A DNA stretch of 64,000 nucleotides from Bacteroidales bacterium (GCA_016707785.1 JADJGZ010000060.1:1-64000), one strand, 5' to 3'. Shown: positions 48,087 to 57,861, counted from the first letter of the stretch. Notes: generated by a model from the sequence alone, not told the origin. Made by a program: numbers and translations.

Positions 48087-48926
48087 ATGAAAAAATTCAA
48101 CAACAAATTCAGGATTCCCTCAACCCGCTTGCAAAATTGGGATTATGGATGGGATGCCGCCTATTTCATCACAATTTGCACCTACAACAAGGAACATTTT
48201 TTCGGAAAGGTAGTAAATGGACAAATGGTTTTATCCCATGTAGGTATTATTGCCGATATTATGTGGTATGAAATAGTAAAACATCACGAACATATTTTAT
48301 TGGATGCATTTGTAGTAATGCCGAATCATTTGCATGGAATAATTATCATTCATCATGATAAATCCACGGACCATGACGGGGTTATTCATAACCCGGAACG
48401 TGACGGGGTTATTTTTAACCCGGTAGAGACAAGGCATGCCTTGTCTCTACCGGAATCCCGTTCCACACCGGAATCCCGTTCCACACCGGATTTCGAACCC
48501 ACCCCGGATACCGAATCTACCCCGGATACCGAATCTACCCCGGACACCGAATCTACCCCGGATTTCGAACCCACACCGGATACCGAACCATTATCCGACC
48601 CACCCATGGATATCGAATCGCTCCCTACAACAAATTATTATCACATTACGAACTATCCATCGGAACATGCTATACATTCCGAAAAAATTCCCGGTGAAAC
48701 GATTGGACAAAAACGGTTTCAAAATCAAGGCAAAAACACCATTTCCTCAATATTGGGATCATTTAAGTCATCCGTCACAAAACATGTGCATCGCCTTGGC
48801 CTTGATTGTGAATGGCAGGAGCGCTTCTTCGACCGCATTGTTAGGGATGAAGAAGCACATAAAAGGATTCAACAATATATCATCAATAACCCCAGGAACT
48901 GGAATAAAGACAGGTTTAATATTTAA
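48087..48926 (+). CDS. REP-associated tyrosine transposase (RAYT / Y1 family)
   Basis: A 279-residue Y1-type single-strand transposase. The N-terminal part has the RAYT pattern RLQNWDYGWDAAYFITICT and the HUH motif in MPNHLHGIIII (about residues 76-86). The C-terminal part has SFKSSVTKHVHRLG, WQERFFDRIVRDEEA and the helix IQQYIINNPRNW with the likely nucleophile Tyr. In other bacteria such enzymes act on REP palindromes. Residues about 95-175 are an insertion absent from ordinary RAYTs: palindrome-derived sequence, then SRSTPE and TPDTES hexapeptide repeats. The frame stays open through it. An ACTATTC array precedes the gene. Confidence 0.88.
   Translation: MKKFNNKFRIPSTRLQNWDYGWDAAYFITICTYNKEHFFGKVVNGQMVLSHVGIIADIMWYEIVKHHEHILLDAFVVMPNHLHGIIIIHHDKSTDHDGVIHNPERDGVIFNPVETRHALSLPESRSTPESRSTPDFEPTPDTESTPDTESTPDTESTPDFEPTPDTEPLSDPPMDIESLPTTNYYHITNYPSEHAIHSEKIPGETIGQKRFQNQGKNTISSILGSFKSSVTKHVHRLGLDCEWQERFFDRIVRDEEAHKRIQQYIINNPRNWNKDRFNI
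48379..48453. repeat. REP-like palindromes inside the RAYT gene
   Basis: Three adjacent palindromes: GGGTTA-TTCA-TAACCC (48379-48394), GGGTTA-TTTT-TAACCC (48406-48421), and a perfect 34-bp palindrome at 48420-48453 with half-site CCGGTAGAGACAAGGCA. The first two belong to a 28-bp direct repeat. All are read through in frame. Confidence 0.95.
48454..48594 (+). repeat. 18-bp coding tandem repeat encoding TPDTES-type hexapeptides
   Basis: Repeats such as CCGGATACCGAATCTACC encode SRSTPE, TPDFEP and TPDTES units. The 18-bp period keeps the frame. The region is Pro/Thr/Glu-rich and likely disordered. Confidence 0.9.
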
Positions 48927-49049
48927 TGGGAGAACCTTCCTGGTAAACCTTTATTCAGGAGCCATTTTAGTTCGGGTTAAGACCTCTGAACATGGAAAAG
49001 GCAACAAAGAAAGAAACTTGTTATTTTTCGAAAATGTTGAAGAAAGGTT

Positions 49050-49857
49050 TTAATCAATTCTTTCATTACACTTCATGGCAAAATGTCGAATTGCCTGGAA
49101 AGTAACCCGTGGAGCTTCTATATAACCCATATGTTCCTACATGATCGAGAAGCAGCACTTCAGAATGCGCAGGAATTACAGCCTGTGCCAGTACCTGGTT
49201 ATAAGGAATTCTTGAATCCTGTTTTCCAATAATAAATAATACCGGCTTATCCGTATTCATCAGGAAAAGTAATCCTCCTTTCCTATCCTTCATTCCTGCA
49301 ATGGCTGCAACAATTCCATCGGGACTCATCTTTGATGCTTCCTCAAGTAGTCCGGCAATTTCTTCCTGGTAGTTTCCCACATAACGCTGATCGAAAAGAT
49401 CCGGGATGAACTGCTTGATAAATCCGGCCCGGTTTTGTTTAACGATGTTGATAGTCCTGCGCCGGTTTTCACGTGCCTCTTCACTATCTGTGGATGCCTG
49501 GGAATGAAACAATACAATGCCTTTCAATTGCTCAGGATATTTCCGGGCAAATTCAAGGGCTACATATCCCCCCATGCTATGCCCGACAACAACTGCCGCT
49601 ACAATACCTTCCTGAAGAAGTACCTTATTCACGATATCTGCCATCAAATCCATGCTATGAACTTCAGCAAGTACCTCTGACTCTCCATGACCGGGTAAAT
49701 CAATAACAACTACCTTAAATTGCTCAGCAAGTTTTGAGGCAAATGAGTTCCAGATTTGGCCCGATTCGATGAATCCATGAAGTAACACTATGGTGCTGCC
49801 ACTTCCCAGTTCGTGGTAGGAAATTTTTTTCCCATCAATCTCCAGCTCTTTTTTCAT
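49050..49857 (-). pseudogene. alpha/beta hydrolase with C-terminal frameshift
   Basis: The intact part carries the oxyanion block LLHGFIESGQIW, the nucleophile elbow VVVGHSMGGYVAL (Ser near residue 94), and the acid region IIGKQDSRIPYN. The open frame ends at 49066 with an untypical tail, TYGLYRSSTGYF. Dropping one base in 49132-49137 restores VGHMGYIEAPRVTFQAIRHF and ends at a TAA at 49050. That restores the catalytic His (GHM) of the family. A sequencing error or a recent lesion is likely. The substrate is unknown. Confidence 0.75.
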
Positions 49858-49966
49858 TTCCTGTTTATAGTATTTATGTAGAAAAAACAGACAATCTAAT
49901 GCCTCCTTTCAGAGTCATATAGCCAAAAATGACAATGAGAAAAGCAGTAAACTTTACCAACAAGAA

Positions 49967-51355
49967 CTACATTCCCATAGTAGCTTCCACTTCAGCAACC
50001 GTCTTTGGAATAGGCTTACCCAAAATCCTGCATCCATGCTCAGTTACCAGTATATCATCTTCAATTCGTATACCACCAAAATCGCGATATTCCTCAACTT
50101 TCTCATAGTTGATGAATTCTGGGAACTTGTTTTCTGATTTCCAGAGATCAATCAATTCAGGAATGAAGTATATTCCCGGTTCATTGGTGATCACGAATCC
50201 CGGCTGAAGTCGGCGGCCCATCCGGAGGTAAGCTGTTCCAAACTGGCTGCTGGGTTGAATTTCTTTATCATACCCAACATTGATCTGACCCAGGCCTTCC
50301 ATATCGTGAACATCGAGTCCCAGCATATGGCCTAATCCATGTGGGAAGAATAAGGCATGAGCACCTGCATCCACAGCCTGTTGAACATCTCCTTTCATCA
50401 ATCCAAGTTCTTTCAGCCCTTTAGCAATCGTTTCACAGGCAACCCTATGACACTCGCTGTAAAGCACTCCGGGTTTGGTGGCTTTAATGGAGCGAAGGTT
50501 GGCGTCAAGAACAATCTCATAGATCTCTTTCTGCCTTTGACTGAACTTCCCCCCAACAGGAACTGTCCGTGTGATATCGCTGGCATAAAGCAGACTTGAT
50601 TCAGTCCCACCATCCATTACCAGCATCCTTCCCTCTTTTAAAAAGTTTTCATGGTGGTGGTTATGCAATATTTGTCCATTGATACTTAAAATAATAGGAA
50701 AGGAAACAGGCCTGCCATGTGCTACTGAAATTCCTTCCATGGTTCCAACAATCTCCTGCTCCTTCACGCCTGGTTTAGCCATTTTCATTCCAGTGGTAAA
50801 CATCAGGTACGCAGTATCTACCGCCTTTTCGATCTCTGCAATCTCTTCTTCACTTTTGATGGAACGAAGCTTTACAATGGCATTTATGAGGGCCATCGAT
50901 ACATAATTCTTCAGCTTCATAGGTTTAATCCCCAGAAGGTCACTCAGAAGCAGTGTAGTTTCAGCCCTGTATGCTGGTACAAAATGAATCTGCTTGCCTT
51001 TTTTGATGGCATTTGTAATAAACTCTGCCAACTGACCAAAGCCGGCTGTATTTTTAACCCCTGCCTTTTCGGCCAACTTGCTGACTGAAGGTTGTGGCCC
51101 CATCCAAATAATATCATCTATATCAATATCATTCCCGAAAATATAATCCACCCCATTATCAAGGTCAATAACTCCGGCAAAATCAGGATGGTCCAGACCG
51201 AAAAAATAGGAGAAATTACTATCCTGCCTGAACGAATAAGTATTTGCCGGGTAGTTGTAAGCCGCCTCAGTATTACCTGGAAGTAAAACAATCCCTGTTG
51301 TAAGTTCTTTGCGAAGGGCATTCCGACGCTGGATATAAGTTTCTGTAGAGAACAT
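49967..51355 (-). CDS. M24 aminopeptidase P family protein
   Basis: A 462-residue Xaa-Pro aminopeptidase-type enzyme. The N-terminal creatinase-like domain has YSFRQDSNFSYFFGLDHPD. The pita-bread domain carries the dinuclear metal ligands: D in MDGGTES, D in YASDITRTVPV, H in HGLGHMLGLDVHD, E in TNEPGIYF and E in GGIRIEDD. Such enzymes remove N-terminal residues before proline. A second gene of the family lies at 52962-54260 on the same strand. Confidence 0.9.
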   Translation of the reverse strand: MFSTETYIQRRNALRKELTTGIVLLPGNTEAAYNYPANTYSFRQDSNFSYFFGLDHPDFAGVIDLDNGVDYIFGNDIDIDDIIWMGPQPSVSKLAEKAGVKNTAGFGQLAEFITNAIKKGKQIHFVPAYRAETTLLLSDLLGIKPMKLKNYVSMALINAIVKLRSIKSEEEIAEIEKAVDTAYLMFTTGMKMAKPGVKEQEIVGTMEGISVAHGRPVSFPIILSINGQILHNHHHENFLKEGRMLVMDGGTESSLLYASDITRTVPVGGKFSQRQKEIYEIVLDANLRSIKATKPGVLYSECHRVACETIAKGLKELGLMKGDVQQAVDAGAHALFFPHGLGHMLGLDVHDMEGLGQINVGYDKEIQPSSQFGTAYLRMGRRLQPGFVITNEPGIYFIPELIDLWKSENKFPEFINYEKVEEYRDFGGIRIEDDILVTEHGCRILGKPIPKTVAEVEATMGM

Positions 51356-51483
51356 AATATTTGTTTTTCTAAGATGAATATTTATTGGAAAATGGCAAAT
51401 TTCATGGAGTCATTATGCATATTTACAGTAATACAGTACTATCTTTGTTATACTTTCAATCTAAATAATACCTATTCTGCATT

Positions 51484-51588
51484 TATACTCATGCTTGGCA
51501 GGTTTGCGAAAGCAAAACTGCTTAGAATGAGTTATACCGAGAGAAGGAATTGCATTATTTTCGCAAATCTACCACGATTCGGTATAGC
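51484..51588 (-). repeat. dispersed two-stem-loop element, copy 6
   Basis: On the minus strand: GCTATACCG...CGGTATAAC as stem A containing GATTTGCGA, then ACTCATTCT (51524-51532) pairing with AGCATGAGT (51487-51495, one mismatch) around TTTTGCTTTCGCAAA. It lies between the divergent aminopeptidase and TPR genes, whose 324-bp gap shows no other feature. Confidence 0.8.
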
Positions 51589-51679
51589 AAAAATAATCAT
51601 TTGGATTTGAGCCCAAGAAATAAAACCATTCATTGAAGAAAATTGTTTATTAATTGTAAAACACACTAAAAACTTCATC

Positions 51680-51997
51680 ATGAAAAAGATACTTACAGCT
51701 ATTCTCTTCTTTTTTATTTTTATTGCTTTTGTTTCTGGTCAAACAGCTAAGGAATGGAACAAACAAGGAATCGACCATTTCAAAAAAATGGAATACAAAC
51801 AGGCTTTTGAAAGTTTTACCAAAGCCATTGAGTTAGATCCGAAGCTGGGAGAAGCTTACTATAACAGGGCAAACTCATGGTACCAACTCCCTTCGGATGC
51901 ATATCCGAATCATGATGGGTGCCTTGACCTGAAAAAAGCTAAGGAACTAGGTTTTAAAGGAGCTGATGCAAAAATTAAAGAATTCGCATGTAGTTGA
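51680..51997 (+). CDS. small exported TPR protein
   Basis: A 105-residue protein with a signal peptide (about 1-20, ending VSGQ). It has one clear TPR (AKEWNKQGIDHFKKMEYKQ, then AFESFTKAIELDPKLGEAYYNRA) and a degenerate half repeat (HDGCLDLKKAKELGFKGADA). It most likely mediates protein contact in the periplasm. The next gene begins 83 bp downstream on the same strand. Confidence 0.75.
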   Translation: MKKILTAILFFFIFIAFVSGQTAKEWNKQGIDHFKKMEYKQAFESFTKAIELDPKLGEAYYNRANSWYQLPSDAYPNHDGCLDLKKAKELGFKGADAKIKEFACS

Positions 51998-52080
51998 AGA
52001 CAAGCAATATAACATATACTTTTAAACATCTGTAATATATTTTCCCCTGTTTTAACTATCTATTATTTAGCTGCGTTTTT

Positions 52081-52965
52081 ATGAAAAAATCTATTTTGAT
52101 CATGCTGTTTTCATTTACAGCATTAATTGGCTTGTGTCAACCCTGGTGGGATATTACTTTTGATGATCCTGCCTATTTAAGCAAAGTCATTCTCCAACCA
52201 GAAACTTCAGGCATTAATTGCTGGCAAATCGGACATCCACAAAAAACAGTTTTCAACACAGCATATTCGCCTGTCAATGTGATGGTTACCGATACTGTAA
52301 ATGCTTACCCTGTAAATGATACCTCATCTTTTATTATTACTCATCTTGCAGGTGATGGCTGGCATTTTGCTTATCCGAAAATAGATATAACCGGCTGGTA
52401 CTATGTTAATTCTGATAGTCTTACGGATTATGGTTTCATCGAATTCTCACTGGATCACGGAATCACCTGGCTGAGCGTTGATAGTGCACAATATAATGGA
52501 TGCTGCACCTGGGGTGCAATTCAGGACAAACCAGTACTAACGGGTAATTCTTACGACTGGAAACCCTTTTCATATTGCATTTGTCCTCCTTCAACAATGG
52601 AATATGAAGATACCGTCCTCTATAAATTTACTTTTGTGAGTGATGGGATTGATACCCAGAAGGATGGACTTATGTTTGATAACCTGCACTTCGAAGATTG
52701 GGCAGAAGGAATCCCTGAACCCAATAATGCTGAAGGAATAAAAATCTATCCAAACCCGGTTTCCAATTATTTCTTTTTGGAACTCAAGGAAATCTTAAAA
52801 TCCTGTTCCATTGAAATCGCTGATGCTCAGGGCAGAGTTGTATTGAAAATCAACAGGTATAATAAGGAATCTGTCGATGTAAGTCATCTGCCTGCAGGAA
52901 TATATTCAGTGAAAGTTATGGATGGAAAATCCTTTTCTGTAAAAAAGTTCCTGATCAGGCACTAG
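52081..52965 (+). CDS. T9SS-secreted protein with type A sorting domain
   Basis: A 294-residue protein with a signal peptide (1-20, ending GLCQ). The middle is beta-rich and Trp/Cys-rich, without a recognised catalytic domain. Residues about 220-294 are a T9SS type A sorting domain: IKIYPNPVSNYFFLEL, SIEIADAQGRVVLKI, VDVSHLPAGIYSVKV and KKFLIRH. It is expected to cross the outer membrane by T9SS and be anchored or released. Its last 4 bp overlap the end of the convergent aminopeptidase gene. Confidence 0.88.
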   Translation: MKKSILIMLFSFTALIGLCQPWWDITFDDPAYLSKVILQPETSGINCWQIGHPQKTVFNTAYSPVNVMVTDTVNAYPVNDTSSFIITHLAGDGWHFAYPKIDITGWYYVNSDSLTDYGFIEFSLDHGITWLSVDSAQYNGCCTWGAIQDKPVLTGNSYDWKPFSYCICPPSTMEYEDTVLYKFTFVSDGIDTQKDGLMFDNLHFEDWAEGIPEPNNAEGIKIYPNPVSNYFFLELKEILKSCSIEIADAQGRVVLKINRYNKESVDVSHLPAGIYSVKVMDGKSFSVKKFLIRH

Positions 52966-54260
52966 ACCACGATATTTCTTTTCGACATTAATTCCTCGAT
53001 TTCATCCGGCTCAATAGGGATATCAGCCATAAGATTCAGAGGGATATGGTCCACCATTACATCATTCTCCAACCTGATCCCAATGCCTTCTTCAGGTATA
53101 TAAATTCCCGGTTCGCAAGTCATCACCATGCCTCTTACAAATTCATCCTGCCTGCTTCCTACATCATGCACATCCAACCCCAGGAAATGGCCTGTGCCAT
53201 GCATGTAATATTTGAAAAATGCCGGAGAAGCAGGGTCCTGGTTTTTCACTTCTTCTTCCGTGATCAGCCCTAACCCGATTAATTCCTTTTCCATGAGCTT
53301 ACATACCTGGGCATGCCATTTCTCATTGGTAGTTCCCGGGACCAGCATTTCCATACCAGCCTTAAGTAAACGCAAAACGGCCTCATAGACTTGACGCTGC
53401 CTGGGAGTGAATTTTCCATTAACAGGAATGGTACGGCTCATATCCGCACAGTAATTTCCATATTCGGCACCCACATCCAATAAAAGCAGATCCCCGCTTT
53501 TTAACTCCTGGTCATTGCTGACATAATGAAGAACGCAGGCATTTTTCCCGGAGGCAACAATTGGCTGGTAGGCATGGCCTGATCCCTTCCTTGCAAATTC
53601 ATGTGTAAATGCAGCTTCAACTTCATATTCCAGCAGGCCGGGTTTCACAAAGTCTAGTATTCTTAGAAAACCATCCTTCGTGAGGTCGCATGCCTTCTGC
53701 ATTTGAGCAATCTCTTCCCATTCTTTAACCTTTCGCAATTCAGTAATCATAGGGGCAAGTCTTTCATAGGAATGGACTGGGAAATCCCTCTTCATTTTTT
53801 CTGCAAAACGAGTGTCCCTTGAGGATACCTCAGTGATGAATTTAACATATTCATTCTGATTGAGATACACCGTCTGAACCCGGCTCATCTGATCTCTTAA
53901 AGTTAGTTCAAAATCTTCGAGCCATTTGATGGTTTTCACCCCTGAAATGGCCCTGGCTTCCTCAAGCGTGTATTTATAACCATTCCAGGTCACCATCAGG
54001 TCGCTGGTTTTAACAGTAAATATAACTTCCCGTAGAGCTTCTACAGGATGAGATGGGCAAAGCGTCAGGACACATTTTTCCTGGTCCAGGCCGGTGAGAT
54101 AAAATAAATCAGAATTCTGCCTGAAGGAATAAGTCTGATCGCCACTCCTGGGCATTTCATCATTGGCATTAACGATAGCCATTGAATTAGGTTTCATCAT
54201 TCGCAATAATTTGCTGCGATTCCGGATATAGAGTTCTGAGGAAAGGGGCTGATATCTCAT
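52962..54260 (-). CDS. M24 aminopeptidase P family protein (second copy)
   Basis: A 432-residue protein with the same architecture as the gene at 49967. The N-terminal domain shows TYSFRQNSDLFYLTGLDQE. The metal site is complete: DVGAEYGNYCADMSRTIPV, HGTGHFLGLDVHD, CEPGIYIP and GIRLENDVMV. It contains the classical HYVSNDQELKSGD region of PepP. It is likely the main Xaa-Pro aminopeptidase. Confidence 0.9.
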   Translation of the reverse strand: MRYQPLSSELYIRNRSKLLRMMKPNSMAIVNANDEMPRSGDQTYSFRQNSDLFYLTGLDQEKCVLTLCPSHPVEALREVIFTVKTSDLMVTWNGYKYTLEEARAISGVKTIKWLEDFELTLRDQMSRVQTVYLNQNEYVKFITEVSSRDTRFAEKMKRDFPVHSYERLAPMITELRKVKEWEEIAQMQKACDLTKDGFLRILDFVKPGLLEYEVEAAFTHEFARKGSGHAYQPIVASGKNACVLHYVSNDQELKSGDLLLLDVGAEYGNYCADMSRTIPVNGKFTPRQRQVYEAVLRLLKAGMEMLVPGTTNEKWHAQVCKLMEKELIGLGLITEEEVKNQDPASPAFFKYYMHGTGHFLGLDVHDVGSRQDEFVRGMVMTCEPGIYIPEEGIGIRLENDVMVDHIPLNLMADIPIEPDEIEELMSKRNIVV

Positions 54261-54391
54261 GGTATAGTAACTTTTAAAAAGTTAAAAATATTAATCTGGT
54301 CTGAAAGCAGTATCCTTCATGCTGAATTTCAATCTTTTGTCTAAAACATCTAAAAAATTAGTTATTTAGGTCTGAGAGAAACAAATATTCC

Positions 54392-54399
54392 TATTTTTG
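54392..54399 (+). promoter_or_regulatory. possible -7 box upstream of sdhC
   Basis: TATTTTTG fits TAnnTTTG and would give an 80-nt leader before sdhC. Weak because the stretch is T-rich. Confidence 0.35.
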
Positions 54400-54484
54400 T
54401 TCTGAGCGTTACGTAGTCAAAAGTAACATTTTTCTTTATCTACCTCGTTGTCCTTTCCAGCAAATAAGGTAAATCACCAGCCAT

Positions 54485-55150
54485 ATGAGCCATATCGCAT
54501 TATTCTATTCCTCCATTACTAAAAAAGTAATCCTTGCACTTGCCGGGTTGTTCCTCATCACCTTCCTTGTGCTGCACCTGATCATCAACCTCCTGATACT
54601 ATCACCTGATGGCGGGGTCGCTTACAGTGAAGCGGTTCACTTTATGGGGACGAATCCCATTATCAAATTCATGGAAATTTTCCTTTTTGGAGGATTCGCT
54701 ATCCATATTTTGCTGGGGATTATTATCCAGATTTATAATTGGATGGCCAGGCCGGTTAGATATAAGGTAGAAGGATTCTCCCATACCTCCTTCTTTTCCA
54801 AATACATGATCCATACAGGGGCCATCATTTTTGTATTCCTGTTGGTTCATTTCTTTAACTTCTATTTTGTTAAACTAGGGATTGTAGATCCACCGGCAGG
54901 ACTGGAAAGGGAAGATTTCTACCAAATGGCTATCCTGCTTTTTTCGAATAATTTTTATGCCATCTTATACATCGTACTGATGCTGTTCCTGGCATTTCAC
55001 CTGAATCATGCCTTTCAATCCGCATTTCAAACCCTGGGACTGAATCATAGTAAATATACTCCTGTGGTGAAATGGGCAGGAACTATATATTCCATTATTA
55101 TCCCACTCGGATTTGCCTTGATTCCTGCTTACTTCCTGTTCATCAAGTAG
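54485..55150 (+). CDS. sdhC: succinate dehydrogenase/fumarate reductase cytochrome b subunit
   Basis: The membrane anchor of complex II. The 221-residue protein has five TM helices (about 14-36, 58-80, 100-125, 145-168, 190-218), as in the single-subunit di-haem cytochrome b of Bacteroidota. Haem-ligand candidates are His in FLVLHLIINL, FGGFAIHILLG, IHTGAIIFVFLLVHFFNF and AFHLNHAFQSAF. It passes electrons between the flavoprotein/Fe-S subunits and quinone. sdhA begins 62 bp downstream. Confidence 0.92.
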   Translation: MSHIALFYSSITKKVILALAGLFLITFLVLHLIINLLILSPDGGVAYSEAVHFMGTNPIIKFMEIFLFGGFAIHILLGIIIQIYNWMARPVRYKVEGFSHTSFFSKYMIHTGAIIFVFLLVHFFNFYFVKLGIVDPPAGLEREDFYQMAILLFSNNFYAILYIVLMLFLAFHLNHAFQSAFQTLGLNHSKYTPVVKWAGTIYSIIIPLGFALIPAYFLFIK

Positions 55151-55212
55151 TGAATCACACTTTTCTAAAGTCTTTATTCATACCAGATCAACCAGCCATA
55201 TAATCTTAAGCG

Positions 55213-57153
55213 ATGAGCAAGCTTAACTCTAAAATACCAGCAGGCCCTTTATCACAAAAGTGGTCAAATTACAAGGATCATATCAACCTTGTAAATCCTG
55301 CCAATAAAAGAAAACTGGATATTATTGTGGTAGGAACCGGGCTGGCCGGGGCCTCAGCAGCAGCATCGCTTGGTGCTCTTGGCTTTAAAGTAAAAGCCTT
55401 CTGTTACCAGGACAGTCCCCGCAGGGCACATAGTATCGCTGCCCAGGGCGGGATCAATGCCTCCAAGAATTACCAGAACGACGGCGATAGCATCTATCGT
55501 TTATTCTATGATACCATCAAAGGAGGAGATTACCGTGCCCGCGAAGCCAATGTTTACCGGTTGGCTGAAGTTAGCGGCAATATCATCGATCAAAGTGTAG
55601 CCCTGGGAGTACCTTTCGCCAGGGAATATGGCGGATTACTCGACAACCGCTCATTTGGCGGTGCCCAGGTTTCCAGGACCTTTTATGCAAGGGGCCAGAC
55701 AGGTCAGCAATTGCTGCTTGGAGCTTACAGCGCTCTAAGTCGCCAGATAAAGTTGGGCAATGTAGAAATGTATGCACGTCATGAGATGTTGGATCTTGTA
55801 CTCATCGATGGACGTGCCCGTGGCATTATTGCCCGTAACCTGGTTGATGGAAAAATTGAGCGTTTTGCAGCACACACCGTTGTATTAGCAACCGGAGGAT
55901 ATGGCAATGTCTTTTTCCTTTCAACAAATGCTATGGGCTCCAACGCTACAGCAATCTGGAAAGCCTACAAAAGAGGGGCCCTCTTTGGAAATCCCTGCTA
56001 TACCCAAATCCATCCAACCTGTATTCCTGTTCATGGCGATTACCAGAGCAAACTTACCCTGATGAGTGAGAGTCTCCGGAACGACGGACGCATCTGGGTA
56101 CCCAAAAAGAAAGAAGACGCGGAAGCGCTGCGTCATGGAAAAATGAAGCCGGTCGATATCAGGGAAGAGGACCGTGACTACTATCTCGAACGCCGTTATC
56201 CTGCTTTCGGGAACTTAGTCCCTCGTGATGTTGCTTCAAGGGCAGCAAAAGAACGATGTGATGCAGGATTTGGAGTCGGCGAAACAGGCCTGGCCGTTTT
56301 CCTGGACTTTGCAGCAGCCATTAAACGACTGGGAAAGAATACCATAGAAGAACGTTATGGAAACCTTTTCCAGATGTATTACAAAATCGTTAATGAAGAC
56401 CCTTACGAAAACCCAATGATGATTTACCCTGCGGTGCATTATACCATGGGTGGACTCTGGGTCGATTATGAACTTCAATCTACCATCCCCGGACTCTTTA
56501 TTGCCGGAGAAGCGAACTTCAGCGATCATGGTGCAAACCGCCTGGGAGCCTCTGCTTTGATGCAGGGACTTGCTGATGGCTATTTCGTACTCCCCTATAC
56601 CCTGCAGAATTACCTGGCGGATCAGATCAATGTTCCTAGGTTCACCACCGACAGGCCTGAATTTGATACCACTGAAAAGGAAGTGAAAGACAGAATCCAG
56701 AAACTAATGTCAGTGAATGGCACGAAAACCGTGGATCATTTTCATAAGCAGCTGGGCAAAATCATGTGGGATTATGTTGGGATGGGCCGCAATAAAGCCG
56801 GATTAGAAAAGGCATTAGGAATGATAAGGGAAGTTAAAACAGCTTTTTGGAAGGATGTGCGTATCCTTGGAGATGTTGAAGGCTTAAACCCTGAACTGGA
56901 AAAAGCCGGACGCGTAGCCGACTTCCTCGAATTAGGGGAACTCATGGCAATGGATGCTCTGAACCGCGAAGAATCCTGTGGTGGTCACTTCCGGGAAGAA
57001 TTCCAGACTCCTGAAGGCGAAGCCCTCCGTAATGATAATGATTTCATGTATGTGGCAGCATGGGAGTATAAAGGCGACAATTCTACCCCCGAATTACATA
57101 AGGAATCGCTTGAATATGAGTCTATAGAGGTGAAACAGCGGAATTATAAGTAG
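55213..57153 (+). CDS. sdhA: succinate dehydrogenase/fumarate reductase flavoprotein subunit
   Basis: Catalytic subunit that oxidises succinate or reduces fumarate. The 646-residue product has the FAD dinucleotide fold VVGTGLAGASAAASLG (39-54), the covalent FAD His H73 in RRAHSIAAQGGINA, and the active-site region HYTMGGLWVD, then GLFIAGEANFSDHGANRLGA. Length is normal for the Bacteroidota/epsilon type. A tandem heptad array begins at its stop codon, and about 770 bp separate it from sdhB. Confidence 0.95.
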   Translation: MSKLNSKIPAGPLSQKWSNYKDHINLVNPANKRKLDIIVVGTGLAGASAAASLGALGFKVKAFCYQDSPRRAHSIAAQGGINASKNYQNDGDSIYRLFYDTIKGGDYRAREANVYRLAEVSGNIIDQSVALGVPFAREYGGLLDNRSFGGAQVSRTFYARGQTGQQLLLGAYSALSRQIKLGNVEMYARHEMLDLVLIDGRARGIIARNLVDGKIERFAAHTVVLATGGYGNVFFLSTNAMGSNATAIWKAYKRGALFGNPCYTQIHPTCIPVHGDYQSKLTLMSESLRNDGRIWVPKKKEDAEALRHGKMKPVDIREEDRDYYLERRYPAFGNLVPRDVASRAAKERCDAGFGVGETGLAVFLDFAAAIKRLGKNTIEERYGNLFQMYYKIVNEDPYENPMMIYPAVHYTMGGLWVDYELQSTIPGLFIAGEANFSDHGANRLGASALMQGLADGYFVLPYTLQNYLADQINVPRFTTDRPEFDTTEKEVKDRIQKLMSVNGTKTVDHFHKQLGKIMWDYVGMGRNKAGLEKALGMIREVKTAFWKDVRILGDVEGLNPELEKAGRVADFLELGELMAMDALNREESCGGHFREEFQTPEGEALRNDNDFMYVAAWEYKGDNSTPELHKESLEYESIEVKQRNYK

Positions 57154-57306
57154 AGTGACTAGTGACTAGTGACTAGTAAATAGGTAATAGAGACTAGAGA
57201 TTAGAGACTAGAGATTAGAGATTAGAGATTAGAGATTAAACATTAGAGATCAGACATTAGACATTAGACATTAGAGATCAGACATTAGACATTAGAGATT
57301 AAGACT
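57154..57306. repeat. heptanucleotide arrays GTGACTA and ATTAGAG after sdhA
   Basis: Starts directly at the sdhA stop with GTGACTA copies, changes to ATTAGAG/ACTAGAG and then ACATTAG units. All have a 7-bp period. Confidence 0.92.
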
Positions 57307-57394
57307 GGTCTATGGGGATACATGATAAGTGGCTGGTGATTAGTGAATGACTGTCCATTAATAAATAATTGAGTAAATTATTTCTCGCAACATT

Positions 57395-57768
57395 ATGTCA
57401 ATTCAGACTTATAAAGACCTTGAAGTTTGGAAAAGGTCTATGGAATTGGTAAAAAACACCTACTTAGTATCAAACAACTTCCCTAAAAATGAAGTATATG
57501 GACTGACATCACAAATTCGCAGAGCTGCTGTTACTGTTCCCTCAATATAGCAGAAGGCTGGGGACGATCTACAACTGGATTATTTGTACAATCGCTTAGA
57601 ATTTCACGTGGATCGCTCATGGAACTAGAAACTGAATTGACCATTGCAAAAGAATTGAATTACTTGTCGGAAGAAGAACTTACACCACTTAACCAACTCA
57701 TAACTGAATCAGGGAAAATGCTGAATTCCCTCATTCATAAACTGGAAAACAAGAAAAACTCAGTGTAA
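57395..57768 (+). pseudogene. four-helix-bundle / 23S rRNA intervening-sequence protein family, frameshifted
   Basis: The first frame encodes MSIQTYKDLEVWKRSMELV, then LTSQIRRAAVTVPS, and stops at TAG 57548. With one base added near 57544 it continues IAEGWGRSTTGLFVQSLRIS and ends at TAA 57766 in a charged tail. This is the full length (about 124 residues) of the S23/four-helix-bundle family (TIGR02436-like), first known from intervening sequences in 23S rRNA genes. The function of the family is unknown. It lies inside the sdh cluster, between sdhA and sdhB, and is bordered by tandem arrays. Either a true lesion or an indel error broke it. Confidence 0.85.
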
Positions 57769-57861
57769 AAAAATTGAATAAGAAAAAGAATGATACAAAC
57801 TTATGTTATGGTTAAGTTTAAATATCATTCTGATTTGAATAATAACAATCGTAAAAGAAAA

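Noticed and set aside
48436..49053. Alternative frame of 205 codons across the RAYT gene
   Set aside because: It is the shifted translation of the 18-bp repeats; the HUH frame has the catalytic motifs.
51374..51610. Plus-strand frame of 78 codons over the stem-loop element
   Set aside because: Most of it translates repeat copy 6 and upstream promoter DNA.
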